Source: Lachnospiraceae bacterium (GTDB taxonomy: Bacteria; Bacillota; Clostridia; Lachnospirales; Lachnospiraceae). From it: a DNA stretch of 9,274 nt. Shown here in pieces: positions 1-5,105 of this stretch. The stretch is taken from positions 1 through 9,274 of the forward strand of contig DOVG01000181.1 in the NCBI GenBank assembly GCA_003520205.1. The letters are read 5' to 3'. The stretch's first letter is position 1, and each line of letters begins with the position of its first letter. The position numbers and the translations under genes are program-made. The notes under the pieces are model-generated. The model saw nothing but the letters and a program-made list of their open reading frames with translations. It made no database searches and had not been told where the DNA came from.

Positions 1-536
1 AGTGCATGTGCTTCCTGTACGCAGATTCTTTCCTTATGAGGATCTACTACAAATATAACATCTGGAAGCTTCTTCATATTCTCGATACCACCAAGGTTCT
101 TAGAAAGCTTCTCCATCTCTTTCTTAATCATTACAACTTCCTTCTTAGGAAGAACTTCAAATGTACCATCCTCTTCCATCTTCTTATACTTCTTAAGAGT
201 CTCAATTCTAGACTGGATAGTTTTGAAGTTTGTAAGCATACCACCGAGCCATCTCTGGTTTACAAAGTACATACCGCATCTCTCAGCTTCTGTCTGAATA
301 GAATCCTGAGCCTGCTTCTTTGTACCAACAAAAAGAACTGTACCACCATTTGCAACAGCATCAAATACTGCCTTATAAGCTTCATCCATCTTGCCAACTG
401 TCTTCTGAAGATCGATGATATGGATACCATTTCTCTCTGTGTAGATGAACTCATCCATCTTAGGGTTCCATCTTCTTGTCTGGTGACCGAAGTGAACACC
501 TGCCTCAAGTAACTGTTTCATTGAAATAACGCTCAT
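1..536 (-). CDS. rpsB: 30S ribosomal protein S2, N-terminal part (cut by window edge)
   Basis: Seen: translating the minus strand from the ATG at 536 gives 178 uninterrupted codons running off the left edge, beginning MSVISMKQLLEAGVHFGHQT and continuing with RRWNPKMDEFIYTERNGIH, IIDLQKTVGKMDEAY and NQRWLGGMLTNFKTIQSRI. These are hallmark S2 sequences. Known: S2 (about 240-260 residues) is a primary component of the 30S subunit near the mRNA exit site and binds with the help of S1/S21-type contacts. About 70% of the protein is present; the C-terminal part and presumably tsf (EF-Ts) lie outside. The start is fixed by a perfect GGAGGT at 542-547, with 5 nt between it and the ATG. The gene has its own promoter and a long leader with two predicted hairpins, suggesting expression independent of the upstream operon and possibly autoregulation by S2 (inference). 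The identification itself is secure. Confidence 0.98.
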   Translation of the reverse strand, partial: MSVISMKQLLEAGVHFGHQTRRWNPKMDEFIYTERNGIHIIDLQKTVGKMDEAYKAVFDAVANGGTVLFVGTKKQAQDSIQTEAERCGMYFVNQRWLGGMLTNFKTIQSRIETLKKYKKMEEDGTFEVLPKKEVVMIKKEMEKLSKNLGGIENMKKLPDVIFVVDPHKERICVQEAHA

Positions 537-541
537 AATGT

Positions 542-547
542 ACCTCC
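542..547 (-). promoter_or_regulatory. rpsB ribosome binding site
   Basis: The minus strand reads GGAGGT followed by ACATT and then ATG. This is a near-ideal Shine-Dalgarno sequence and selects the ATG at 536 over the internal ATG five codons downstream. It lies outside the hairpins predicted in the leader. Confidence 0.9.
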
Positions 548-560
548 TGGTTTTTTCTTC

Positions 561-648
561 TGTGGACTTAATCTTTAAATGCGACACACTGTCCTATAAT
601 CTATCTAAGACCATTGAGCGTAGACAGCACCATGCATTTAAATCCACA
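561..648 (-). promoter_or_regulatory. Structured rpsB 5' leader: long-range stem, candidate S2 autoregulatory element
   Basis: Seen: on the minus strand the arm at 648-634 (TGTGGATTTAAATGC) can pair over its whole length with sequence at 582-561. There GCATTTAAA (582-574) and TCCACA (566-561) are separated only by a 7-nt bulge (GATTAAG, 573-567). That makes a 15-bp bulged stem closing a loop of about 50 nt, in which GCTGTC can pair with GACAGT, or GTCTTA with TAGGAC, as alternatives. The stem ends 13 nt before the Shine-Dalgarno sequence. Known: ribosomal protein operons in bacteria are commonly controlled by leader RNAs bound by the encoded protein. Inference: this is such a leader. I do not recognise a named class, and no pairing of the Shine-Dalgarno itself is evident. 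Confidence 0.5.
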
Positions 649-652
649 TGTT

Positions 653-682
653 TTTTTATGCGTTATCAGCAGGGCATAAAAA
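653..682 (-). promoter_or_regulatory. AT-rich hairpin in the upstream half of the rpsB leader
   Basis: On the minus strand TTTTTATGC (682-674) pairs perfectly with GCATAAAAA (661-653) around a 12-nt loop (673-662). It lies between the candidate transcription start and the large bulged stem, so the leader would fold as two consecutive hairpins. The stem is mostly A-U and lacks a U-tract on its 3' side, so it is not a terminator in the direction of rpsB. Confidence 0.4.
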
Positions 683-711
683 TTACACCCGAACCAAGTC
701 GCGCAACGCTT

Positions 712-740
712 ATATTAACATAAGAAAAACCCCATTGCAA
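712..740 (-). promoter_or_regulatory. Candidate rpsB promoter (-35 inside the upstream terminator loop)
   Basis: The minus strand carries TTGCAA (740-735), a spacer of exactly 17 nt, and TAATAT (717-712). Each matches 4 of 6 consensus positions for a housekeeping sigma factor. The expected start near 705 gives a leader of about 170 nt. The DNA after the -10 box is G/C rich (GCGTTGCGCG). This kind of discriminator is associated with growth-rate or stringent control in some bacteria, but that is only suggestive here. An alternative -10, TATAAG, two nt closer to the gene matches better (5 of 6), but its spacing to the same -35 would be 20 nt. Confidence 0.5.
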
Positions 741-752
741 GGGGTTTTCTTA
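721..752 (-). terminator. Intrinsic terminator of the swrB-like/yceG-like operon
   Basis: On the minus strand TAAGAAAACCCC (752-741), a 7-nt loop, then GGGGTTTTTCTTA (733-721): a GC-core stem flanked by A and U tracts, with five Ts directly after GGGG. There is a single-base bulge in the A/T part of the stem. It begins 61 nt downstream of the stop codon at 814. Because of its A-tract it could also act on the plus strand, but no gene on that strand would use it. Confidence 0.88.
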
Positions 753-813
753 GAATTAATCAACTTTTTCTGCACTTTTTATATGTAGCAGACACTTTTT
801 TATTTAGACTTAC

Positions 814-1476
814 TTACTTTCCTTCTGTCATGAGAATTTTAGCTATATCCTCATATTTGCTTCCTTCCTTGATTTTGAAGGTTCCGATATGAAGTTTTGA
901 GTCATATCCTTTCTCAACCAGCCACTCATTGAAACCAGTTGCAGAATCAACCAGACCTGCTTCTTCAAGAAGCGCTGCTATATCTTCAGATCCCATACCG
1001 GAAGTTACTGTTATATCTTTTGTCTTGTCAGAAGCTTTTACTTCTTCCTTCTTTTCAGTAGTCTCTTCTTTCTTCTCAGTTGTTTCTTCTTTTTTCTCTG
1101 TTGTAGCCTCTGTAGTAGCTTCTGTGGTTTTTTCCGTAGTTGCCTCAGTTGTTTTTTCCGTTGTCTTTTCGGTGGTAGCCTCAGTTGTCTTTTCTGTAGT
1201 TGCCTCGGTTTCTTTCTCCGTTGTCTTTTCGGTGGTAGCTTCAGTTGTTTTTTCTGTAGTTACCTCCTTTTCCTTCTCTGTAGTCTTTTCAGTAGCAGCC
1301 TCAGTAGTTTTCTCTGTGGTCACTTCAACTTCATTTTCTGTTGTAGCTTCTGCCACGATTTTTGTATCATCTGATCCTGCGGAGGTCTTACCCATAGTTG
1401 CATATGCACCATACATTACAGACACTCCAACAAGCATTCCGATTCCAATTCCTCTAAGAAGATATTTTTTATTCAT
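814..1476 (-). CDS. Membrane-anchored repeat protein with C-terminal YceG/MltG-type LysM-like domain
   Basis: Seen: 220 residues. Residues 5-27 form a hydrophobic signal-anchor after a positively charged start (MNKKYLLR). Residues 43-148 are a low-complexity linker of Thr/Glu/Lys repeats (TTEKTTEA, later TTEKKEE). Residues 154-217 form a folded domain (VTSGMGSEDIAALLEEAGLV ... GTFKIKEGSKYEDIAKIL). Known: this pattern, a beta-strand, 'G-x-x-x-x-x-IA-x-L-x-x-AG-x-V', and a final 'G-T-F-x-(I/L)-x-x-G-x-x-Y-x-x-I', is the N-terminal LysM-like part of the endolytic murein transglycosylase MltG/YceG. Here the catalytic lytic domain is absent altogether, so the protein is probably a peptidoglycan- or septum-binding factor and not an enzyme (inference). 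The linker would reach through the wall. RBS AGGAG at 1490-1486 overlaps the stop codon of the upstream gene (12 nt between genes), suggesting translational coupling. Exact role unknown. Confidence 0.85.
   Translation of the reverse strand: MNKKYLLRGIGIGMLVGVSVMYGAYATMGKTSAGSDDTKIVAEATTENEVEVTTEKTTEAATEKTTEKEKEVTTEKTTEATTEKTTEKETEATTEKTTEATTEKTTEKTTEATTEKTTEATTEATTEKKEETTEKKEETTEKKEEVKASDKTKDITVTSGMGSEDIAALLEEAGLVDSATGFNEWLVEKGYDSKLHIGTFKIKEGSKYEDIAKILMTEGK
1141..1320 (-). repeat. 60-bp tandem repeat inside the YceG-like gene linker
   Basis: The blocks 1141-1200 and 1201-1260 align without gaps and differ at only about 6 of 60 positions; 1261-1320 is a more diverged third copy. The period equals 20 codons, i.e. 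two and a half of the 8-residue TTEKTTEA-like motifs, so the DNA has duplicated in units larger than the protein motif. Such repeats expand and contract by slippage or recombination, and linker length is likely to vary between strains. Confidence 0.8.
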
Positions 1477-1488
1477 CTCACTTCTCTC

Positions 1489-2646
1489 CTAAGACCGTTT
1501 ATCAATAACTGATTTTACTTCTTCAACACCTACGCCGATAACTTTAGATATCTCTATAATACTGAATCCGGCATTATACATAGCTGTAATATTACCTTCT
1601 TCATCACCCTCAGATATATCTATTCCTTCTCTGTCAAGCATCTCTGAGAGACTAGGTGCTTCATCTTCCTCATCTGAATCATCATCATCGTCGTCTTCGT
1701 CATCTGAATCATCATCATCATCGTCTTCTTCGTCGTCTGAATCATCTTCATCATCATTGTCATCATCATCAACAGCTTCTTCTGATTCTTCAGTTACTTC
1801 TTCTTCAGACTCTTCGTCAATGTCATCAGTTTCTTCAGATTCTTCTACTTCATCAGCAGTCTCTTCAACTTCTTCTACAGCTGTTTCCTCAGTTTCATCT
1901 GATACAGCTTCTTCTTTTTCTTCAACTGCCTCAGAAACTGATTCTGCGGACTCATCTACTGCTTCAACTGGCTCTTTAGCTTCATTTGCTACAGCGGCTG
2001 TGTCTGCAATAACAGGCTGTTTTTCGAGGATTTGAAGTGTTTCAGCTTTCTTATCATCAAGCTTCTTCATGAGTTCATTTATCTCAGACTTCATATCTTC
2101 AAAGCTCTTATCGAAGCCATCTATATCATTCTTTACCTTCTCAAGTCTGTCAGTTTCTTTCTTCAGCTTATCGAGACCGGCTTTATATTCATCTATAAGT
2201 CCCAGAGAAGTTTTTATATCCTTTTCCTTATCAGATACCTTATGATATATATCTTCTATCTCACTTTTATTCTTTTCTATATCTGCAGTTACTTCATTAT
2301 AATACTCTTCCATCTTCTTTGTATTCTCTGAAGCTCTGCTGTCTATATTATTAACATTATCTTCAACTTTTTTAGAGATAGTCTTTTCACTTTTCTTTAT
2401 CTCATCATTTATAGCTGTATTAATATTCTTACTTACAGTTTCTTTGATTTTCTTCTTGCTGTATTCATTAACATAGTTATCTGTAAGCTTCTTAAGCTTT
2501 TTCTTATCAGCTTCTGAAAGCTCATCCTTCACAACTGTAGTCTGTTTTTCTGATTCTTCAGCAGACTCACCATCACTTGTTACAAAGAAACTTATAACAA
2601 TAGCAAGAACACCTATGATCAATAAGATAATAACTGTAGCATTCAT
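1489..2646 (-). CDS. SwrB/DUF6115-like membrane-anchored coiled-coil protein with acidic linker
   Basis: Seen: 385 residues from the ATG at 2646. Residues 3-22 are a single membrane helix (ATVIILLIIGVLAIVISFF). Residues 45-210 are heptad-like, Lys/Glu-rich and probably a long coiled coil. Residues 225-330 are extremely acidic, with runs of Asp broken by Ser. Residues 350-383 (NITAMYNAGFSIIEISKVIG ... VEEVKSVI) look like a small helix-turn-helix-type tail. Known: Bacillus subtilis SwrB (YlxL) is encoded directly before rpsB and helps activate the flagellar export apparatus; short membrane-anchored proteins with this kind of tail occur at the same position in many Firmicutes. Inference: this is the positional counterpart. 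A flagellar role is doubtful here because no flagellar genes are nearby. Start choice: an in-frame ATG at 2679 lacks a ribosome site, whereas 2646 has AAGGGG at about 7 nt and sits directly before the membrane helix. Confidence 0.8.
   Translation of the reverse strand: MNATVIILLIIGVLAIVISFFVTSDGESAEESEKQTTVVKDELSEADKKKLKKLTDNYVNEYSKKKIKETVSKNINTAINDEIKKSEKTISKKVEDNVNNIDSRASENTKKMEEYYNEVTADIEKNKSEIEDIYHKVSDKEKDIKTSLGLIDEYKAGLDKLKKETDRLEKVKNDIDGFDKSFEDMKSEINELMKKLDDKKAETLQILEKQPVIADTAAVANEAKEPVEAVDESAESVSEAVEEKEEAVSDETEETAVEEVEETADEVEESEETDDIDEESEEEVTEESEEAVDDDDNDDEDDSDDEEDDDDDDSDDEDDDDDDSDEEDEAPSLSEMLDREGIDISEGDEEGNITAMYNAGFSIIEISKVIGVGVEEVKSVIDKRS
1660..1780 (-). repeat. Simple Asp/Ser/Glu codon repeat in the SwrB-like gene
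   Basis: Runs of GAT, GAC, GAA and TCA-type codons form three imperfect copies of a motif of about 30-36 nt encoding Asp-Ser-Asp-(Asp/Glu)-Glu followed by an Asp tract. This is a slippage-prone low-complexity stretch within the reading frame, not a CRISPR array or intergenic element. Confidence 0.7.
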
Positions 2647-2710
2647 ACCTTTTCCCCTTTTATCACACATATTGAACATTTATTACTTTTTAATACCAAA
2701 AAGCACAAAA

Positions 2711-2734
2711 TGTCGGTGGCAAACACCACCGACA
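2711..2734 (-). terminator. GC-rich hairpin with T-rich tail upstream of the SwrB-like gene
   Basis: TGTCGGTGG (2734-2726 on the minus strand) pairs perfectly with CCACCGACA (2719-2711) around the 6-nt loop TGTTTG, followed by ATTTTGTGCTTTTT. This has the form of a minus-strand intrinsic terminator with an interrupted U-tract. It could end read-through from topA. If the promoter at 2738-2767 is used, it would sit at the very 5' end of the new mRNA and act as a stabilising hairpin or attenuator. The sequence alone does not decide between these. Confidence 0.6.
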
Positions 2735-2737
2735 CAC

Positions 2738-2767
2738 AGTATACCACGTTTACATAACGTTACGCAA
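2738..2767 (-). promoter_or_regulatory. Candidate promoter of the swrB-like/yceG-like operon
   Basis: On the minus strand TTGCGT (2767-2762), an 18-nt spacer and TATACT (2743-2738, 5 of 6 matches), preceded by TGG, which makes an extended -10. The start would fall near 2731, at the beginning of the hairpin 2734-2711. A weaker alternative downstream of that hairpin is TTGTGC (2708-2703), 17 nt, TAATAA (2685-2680). Either would give the operon a start independent of topA. Confidence 0.45.
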
Positions 2768-2778
2768 GCAAATGTTAC

Positions 2779-2960
2779 TATTCACAGTAGATAAAAATAC
2801 ACACATGTAACGTTTTGCCTCGCAAAACACGTTACATGTGTGTATTTTTATCGTACCTGCGAAGCAGGAACTTCAACGAAATGAGGAAAACAGTATGCGA
2901 AGCATACGATAAAGCTCGCAGAGCGTGTTTTCCGAATTACGCTTGAAGTTACTGTGAATA
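2779..2960. repeat. Nested inverted-repeat element directly after topA (multi-branched fold)
   Basis: Seen: perfect outer arms 2779-2789 and 2950-2960 enclose a chain of further perfect inverted repeats: 2790-2812/2830-2852 (23 bp, extended by 2813-2818/2822-2827), 2856-2860/2864-2868, 2869-2876/2943-2950, 2885-2892/2926-2933, 2893-2898/2902-2907 and 2914-2917/2921-2924. About 140 of 182 bases can pair at once without conflict (only base 2950 is shared), giving a four-way junction that leads to a three-way junction. The right end is flush with the topA stop codon at 2961. The loops of three small hairpins on the plus strand are GAA, GAA and GCA, each closed by C-G. No reading frame fits. Inference: a mobile, REP/MITE-like folded repeat or a structured non-coding RNA; I do not recognise a named family. 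Confidence 0.8.
2790..2852. terminator. Long hairpin, probable (bidirectional) topA terminator
   Basis: The arms GATAAAAATACACACATG... and their exact complement (23 bp) surround an inner TTTTGC/GCAAAA stem with a 2-nt bulge and a 3-nt loop. The outer part of the stem is an A-tract on one side and a T-tract (ATTTTTATC) on the other, as in symmetrical intrinsic terminators. It lies about 110 nt after the topA stop codon and just before the next promoter, a suitable place to end topA transcription. It is also part of the larger folded element, so termination may be a borrowed function. Confidence 0.5.
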
Positions 2961-5021
2961 TTAGATATCTTCCTCTAACTTCTCTGTATATCCACAAGCC
3001 GCATCAGAGCATACAGCTTTCTTTCCTTTAACAATCATCATCTTACCGCATTCAGGACATTTCTTGGCAAGAGGTCTGTTCCAGGACATGAATTCACATT
3101 CAGGATAATTTATACATCCATAGAATGGGCGTCCCTTCTTAGTATTTCTCTTGACTATCTCTGAACCACATTCAGGGCATCTTACTCCGATTTTCTCAAA
3201 GTAAGGTTTTGTATTTCTGCAATTAGGGAAATTAGGACAAGCAAGGAACTTACCGTATGCGCCGTACTTGATAACCATGTTGGCACCACATTCTTCGCAT
3301 ATCTCATCCGTAGTCTCATCTGCTATCTTGATTTTCTCAAGATTCTTGCTTGCATTTTTTATTTCCTTTTCAAGGTCAGGATAGAAATTTCTAACTACAA
3401 CCTTCCAGTCAATAGCACCTTCACCTATGGAATCAAGGAGAGATTCCATATTTGCAGTAAACTCTACATCTACAATCTCCGGAAATGCAGTTATCATAAT
3501 TCCGTTAACTGCTTCTCCCAGTTCTGTGATATATAGATTTTTCTGTTCCTTTGTTATATATCTTCTATTTAATAGTGTCGATATAGTTGGTGCATAGGTA
3601 GATGGACGACCTATACCATTTTCTTCCATCGTCTTAACAAGAAGAGATTCGGTATAATGAGCAGGAGGTTCTGTAAAATGCTGTTTAGCCTCAACCTTAT
3701 CCAGTTTCAGCTCATCGCCAATACTTATTCCTGACAGATTTGTTGTTTTAATCTTATCCTCTTCTGTACTATATACATTCAGATATCCTGCAAAACTAAC
3801 AGTACTCTCTGAACATTTAAGAACTTCTCCGGATGCTTCAACCGAAACAGTAAATATATCATATACAGCCGGCTTCATTCTGCTGGCTACAAATCTTTCA
3901 TAAATCAGCTTATAAAGCTTGTACTGCTCTGCAGTTACATATGGCTTAACATATGCAGGAGTTCTGGATACATCTGTTGGACGAATAGCCTCATGAGCAT
4001 CCTGTATATTCTTTGTCTTACCATTATCAGCCACTATACTATCAGCTACATACTCTTCACCATATTTTTCTTTTATAAATTCTCTCGCATTTCTATCAGC
4101 TTCATCAGATACACGAGTAGAATCCGTTCTCAGATATGTAATGAGACCAACTGTACCATCACCATTCAGATCAACTCCTTCATAGAGCTGCTGAGCAACT
4201 CTCATGGTTTTAGAAGTTGAAAAATTGATTCTGCTTGCTGCTGTCTGCTGAAGAGTACTTGTTGTAAAAGGCACCGGAGCCTTCTTGCTTCTGTTTGATT
4301 TCTTTATATCACTTACCTTAAATACAGATTTGTCCAGCTTCTTCTTCAGCTCTGAAGCAGTCTTCTCATCCTTAAGATCCTTTTTATTTATATTAAAAAG
4401 TGCAGATGTCTTCTGTCCCGGAACCTTGAGATAAGTATCAATAGTCCAATACTCTTCAGGAATAAAATCATTTATCTCATTCTCTCTATCGGAAATCATC
4501 TTAAGCGCTACAGACTGCACTCTTCCTGCAGAAAGACTTCTCTTGCCAAGCTTCTCCCACAGAAGTGGACTTATTTCATAGCCCACCAGTCTGTCAACAA
4601 CTCTTCTTGCCTGCTGAGCATCAACAAGATCCATATCTATAGCTCTGGCTTTCTTTATAGAATCCTTAACAGCATTTTTTGTTATTTCGTTAAATGTTAT
4701 TCTCTTATAGGATTTCTCATCAAGCTTTAATGCAACAGACAAATGATATGATATAGCCTCTCCCTCACGGTCAGGGTCAGTTGCAAGATACACAAAATCA
4801 GCTTTCTTGGCAGCCTTCTTTAATGTCGCTACAAGTTCTCCCTTACCTCTTATAGTAATATAATGAGGTTCAAAATCATTTTCCTTATCTATTCCCATAC
4901 TGCTTCTCGGAAGATCTCTGACATGACCTTCAGAAGCTATTACTTCATAATTCTTACCCAAAAACTTTTTTATAGTCTTTGCCTTTGTTGGTGACTCAAC
5001 TATTACAAGATTTTTTGCCAT
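2961..5021 (-). CDS. topA: DNA topoisomerase I (type IA)
   Basis: Known: relaxes negative supercoils by transient single-strand cleavage through a 5'-phosphotyrosine, using Mg2+. Seen: 686 residues, normal for the family. The Toprim domain is at about 3-115, with the catalytic Glu9 in VIVESPTKAKT and the acidic triad in TDPDREGE (81-88). The nucleophile Tyr296 is in GLITYLRTDSTRVS. The signature HFTEPPAHYTE ... ENGIGRPSTYAPTI is at 448-480. At the C-terminus there are three four-cysteine zinc fingers: Cys575/578/595/601, Cys615/618/636/642 and Cys655/658/671/676. All key residues are present. The start ATG has GGAGGG only 3 nt upstream (5030-5025), slightly close, but the N-terminus MAKNLVIVES is canonical. 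dprA lies 74 nt upstream, with a candidate topA promoter at the junction; the dprA-topA order is conserved in Firmicutes. Confidence 0.98.
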   Translation of the reverse strand: MAKNLVIVESPTKAKTIKKFLGKNYEVIASEGHVRDLPRSSMGIDKENDFEPHYITIRGKGELVATLKKAAKKADFVYLATDPDREGEAISYHLSVALKLDEKSYKRITFNEITKNAVKDSIKKARAIDMDLVDAQQARRVVDRLVGYEISPLLWEKLGKRSLSAGRVQSVALKMISDRENEINDFIPEEYWTIDTYLKVPGQKTSALFNINKKDLKDEKTASELKKKLDKSVFKVSDIKKSNRSKKAPVPFTTSTLQQTAASRINFSTSKTMRVAQQLYEGVDLNGDGTVGLITYLRTDSTRVSDEADRNAREFIKEKYGEEYVADSIVADNGKTKNIQDAHEAIRPTDVSRTPAYVKPYVTAEQYKLYKLIYERFVASRMKPAVYDIFTVSVEASGEVLKCSESTVSFAGYLNVYSTEEDKIKTTNLSGISIGDELKLDKVEAKQHFTEPPAHYTESLLVKTMEENGIGRPSTYAPTISTLLNRRYITKEQKNLYITELGEAVNGIMITAFPEIVDVEFTANMESLLDSIGEGAIDWKVVVRNFYPDLEKEIKNASKNLEKIKIADETTDEICEECGANMVIKYGAYGKFLACPNFPNCRNTKPYFEKIGVRCPECGSEIVKRNTKKGRPFYGCINYPECEFMSWNRPLAKKCPECGKMMIVKGKKAVCSDAACGYTEKLEEDI

Positions 5022-5035
5022 AATCCCTCCGGTAC

Positions 5036-5064
5036 AATTACCTAAGTTTTTACTTCCAATAACT
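5036..5064 (-). promoter_or_regulatory. Weak hairpin in the topA leader
   Basis: Minus-strand bases 5064-5052 can pair with 5047-5036 around an AAAA loop (5051-5048). The stem is A-U rich with several G-U pairs and one mismatch, and there is no U-tract. It lies between the candidate promoter and the topA ribosome site. Stability looks low, and it may have no function. Confidence 0.2.
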
Positions 5065-5076
5065 CACTGATTCGGT

Positions 5077-5105
5077 ACTATATACTAAAAAATTTTCAAA
5101 TGCAA
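5077..5105 (-). promoter_or_regulatory. Candidate topA promoter overlapping the end of dprA
   Basis: On the minus strand TTGCAT (5105-5100), a 17-nt spacer and TATAGT (5082-5077, 5 of 6 consensus). The -35 box lies within the last codons of dprA. Expected start near 5070, leaving a leader of about 50 nt. Known: topA promoters are often supercoiling-sensitive; nothing here shows that directly. No terminator is visible after dprA, so topA can probably also be reached by read-through. Confidence 0.45.

Noticed and set aside
260..508. Minus-strand 82-residue frame inside rpsB
   Set aside because: It is an out-of-frame reading of rpsB; the S2 frame is unmistakable and open across the whole stretch.
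538..723. Plus-strand 61-residue frame over the rpsB leader
   Set aside because: No ribosome site and no recognisable features; it runs through the leader hairpins and the rpsB promoter on the opposite strand.
929..1492. Plus-strand open frame rich in Ser-Val-Val repeats opposite the YceG-like gene
   Set aside because: It is the complement of the Thr/Glu/Lys codon repeats; no ribosome site, and the composition follows entirely from the repeat. The minus-strand gene has a signal-anchor and a recognisable domain.
1660..1780. Regularly spaced repeats resembling a CRISPR array
   Set aside because: The copies are imperfect, adjacent and in frame within a coding region; there are no unique spacers.
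1656..2035. Two plus-strand frames, one His/Leu-rich and one Ser-rich, opposite the SwrB-like gene
   Set aside because: Complement of GAT/GAA/GAC codons; low-complexity shadows without ribosome sites.
2779..2960. Classical DNA transposon (MITE) with target duplication
   Set aside because: The terminal inverted repeats exist, but the flanks (ttac on the left, ttag on the right) give no exact direct duplication, so insertion by a standard DDE transposase is not supported. The folded-repeat interpretation remains open.
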